From: Kroppenstedtia guangzhouensis
Lineage (GTDB): Bacteria; Bacillota; Bacilli; Thermoactinomycetales; DSM-45169
NCBI RefSeq assembly: GCF_014637345.1
Contig: NZ_BMEX01000020.1
Coordinates: 1-38,999, forward strand
Direction: 5' to 3'
DNA: 38,999 nucleotides
Of this stretch, positions 38,081-38,999 are shown piece by piece. Under the pieces are notes generated by a model, which made no database searches, was not told the DNA's origin, and was given only the letters and a program-made list of their open reading frames with translations. Position numbers and translations under genes: made by a program. How positions within the stretch are numbered: position 1 is the first letter of the stretch; every line of letters starts with the position of its first letter.

Positions 38081-38754
38081 CAGTCATCCGTCGATTTCCG
38101 ACGCATCCCGTAGAGTGCAGACCCTCCAAGTCCGAAGAACCCGGCTGCCATCTGAGCGAAGGGAAGGGGATTGAATCCGGTCTTTGCCATCTTTTGTCCC
38201 TTCACTTCTTCCTTTCCTTCATTGTCACTGGCATCAGATTGAGCGTCACCCTTGGATTCCGTGGAGGATTCGGTTTCCTTGGTTTCTTCTTTCTCGCTTC
38301 CTTCAGACTTTCTCTCAGCGGAAGCTACCGAAGTCTCTTTCCCAGAAACAACAATACGATCTTTGCCGAAAGATCCAGTATCTTTGTGGGTTTCCGGTTC
38401 GGATGCCTTCATTTCTCGCTTATCTCGCTTAGGTTCTGGTTCCTGTTTTGGTTGCGGTTTCTCTGGTTTCGGCTCTTGCTTCTTCAGTTTTTCAGCCGGT
38501 TCCTCTGGTTTTTCAACCGGAGGAGTTATATTCCCCTCAGAATGAGATTGCGCTGGCGGTGTCTCCGGTTTCCCTGCTTGTTCCGGCACATTCTGTTGCT
38601 CTTGCTGAACTTCCGCCGGAAGGATTACAGAATCTTTCTCAGCATCGCCCAATCCAAACTCACCATTTGCGTAAACAGAATGGGCACCAGAGGCGATCAG
38701 TGCCAGAGAAGAAAGAGCGGAAACTGCCAAAACTGTTTTCTTACCCAATTGCAT
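38080..38754 (-). CDS. Wall-anchored surface protein with MAKTG sorting signal, 224 aa
   Basis: Signal peptide (KKTVLAVSALSSLALIASGA), then a Pro/Glu/Lys-rich extended stalk of about 140 residues with repeated PKPEKP-type motifs, then MAKTG followed by a hydrophobic segment (FAQMAAGFFGLGGSALYGM) and a basic RRKS tail. This is a cell-wall sorting signal of the LAxTG type used by class D/E sortases. It likely extends from the wall. ATG at 38754 preferred; upstream codons in the CCACC repeat are not credible protein. Confidence 0.85.
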   Translation of the reverse strand: MQLGKKTVLAVSALSSLALIASGAHSVYANGEFGLGDAEKDSVILPAEVQQEQQNVPEQAGKPETPPAQSHSEGNITPPVEKPEEPAEKLKKQEPKPEKPQPKQEPEPKRDKREMKASEPETHKDTGSFGKDRIVVSGKETSVASAERKSEGSEKEETKETESSTESKGDAQSDASDNEGKEEVKGQKMAKTGFNPLPFAQMAAGFFGLGGSALYGMRRKSTDD

Positions 38755-38808
38755 TACCCCCTGCAACCTGCTCCCCGATTGCAAAAAGGATGAAAGCACA
38801 TCATCTGA

Positions 38809-38999
38809 CCACCACCACCCCCGGTGGGGCACCACCACCACCCGGTAACCACCACCACCACCCGGTAACCACCACCACCACCCGGTAACCACCACCACCA
38901 CCCGGTGGGGCACCACCACCACCGGTAACCACCACCACCACCCGGTGGGGCACCACCCACCACCCGGTGGGCACCACCCACCACCCGGTGGGCACCACC
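38809..38999. repeat. CCACC/CCGGT tandem repeat running off the window
   Basis: About nine units of 16-24 bases, all built from (ACC)n then CCGGT. Some units end in CCCGGTA (next base A), others in CCCGGTGGGGC or CCCGGTGGGC. On the minus strand this is GGTGGTGG-rich, with G-quadruplex potential. It lies upstream of the surface-protein gene. It may be a plasmid iteron or partition site, a slipped-strand region, or an assembly artefact at a contig end. No promoter or gene is visible in 38755-38808. Confidence 0.75.

Noticed and set aside
38755-38998. Long minus-strand frames through the CCACC repeats (Val/Trp/Gly-rich)
   Set aside because: They are translations of a simple tandem repeat. All frames are open there for compositional reasons.
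38809-38999. CRISPR array
   Set aside because: Units are 16-24 bases with no unique spacers of constant length, and no cas genes are present; the Cas4-like nuclease at 16883-17581 belongs to a phage-type recombination cassette.
1-38999. tRNA or rRNA genes
   Set aside because: No cloverleaf with CCA end or ribosomal RNA core sequence was recognised on either strand while reading.

Overview
The window looks like a large piece of a conjugative plasmid (or plasmid-like integrative element) from a Gram-positive Bacillota host. Three things suggest this: strong AGGAGG-type ribosome sites, intrinsic terminators throughout, and a Gram-positive transfer system of the Tcp/Con kind with a sortase and a sortase substrate. 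GC content is moderate and many small genes overlap. A member of Bacillales, possibly Thermoactinomycetaceae-like, is my guess; no chromosomal marker gene is present to fix it. Almost everything is on the minus strand; the exceptions I see are one Xre-type repressor and one very small hydrophobic peptide gene.

Layout by coordinate. 1-553: a tyrosine recombinase cut by the window edge. 732-1987: three unknown, AT-richer genes. 2031-6135: a tightly coupled run of small genes around an orphan C5-cytosine methyltransferase, driven from a divergent promoter region (6136-6281) shared with an Xre-type repressor. 6534-7424: a complete tyrosine recombinase with repeats in front of it. 7680-8036: a candidate type I toxin-antitoxin locus. 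8350-13135: a VWA protein and a MoxR ATPase resembling ViaA and RavA, with small companions. 13224-14129: a YgiT-type zinc-finger / DUF4258-like pair, probably toxin-antitoxin. 14453-16519: small unknown genes separated by repeated structured leaders. 16883-20955: a phage-like recombination module (RecB-family Fe-S nuclease, SSB, CHC2 zinc-finger protein, SWIM-like protein, Bet/RecT annealase). 21013-24275: unknown genes and an S1-domain protein. 24334-27712: VirD4-type coupling protein, a membrane protein and a replication-relaxation family protein, followed by an iteron- and palindrome-rich non-coding region (27713-28032). 28033-37316: RusA-like resolvase and the mating-channel operon (cell-wall hydrolase, VirB8-like proteins, VirB6-like, lipoprotein, VirB4, TcpE-like, TcpD-like, TcpC-like). 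37394-38754: a sortase with its wall-anchored substrate. 38809-38999: a CCACC/CCGGT tandem repeat running off the end.

The most unusual feature is RNA-level. Many intrinsic terminators sit only about 15-55 bases upstream of the next start codon, leaving no room for a promoter, so the genes behind them need terminator read-through. Three promoters (about 14400, 16820 and 22250) each start a similar structured leader of about 190-230 nt (RNA family 1) that ends in a terminator in front of a gene. A second leader family (RNA family 2, three copies at 14937, 15491 and 16521) places a conserved CCUUCCAC anti-Shine-Dalgarno segment ahead of a long hairpin and the ribosome site. I propose, as inference, that family 1 is a cis-acting antitermination or attenuation element and that family 2 controls translation.

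Several genes appear broken: the methyltransferase loses its last motif to a frameshift, a small zinc-ribbon gene is frameshifted, and another small gene is interrupted by a TAG codon.
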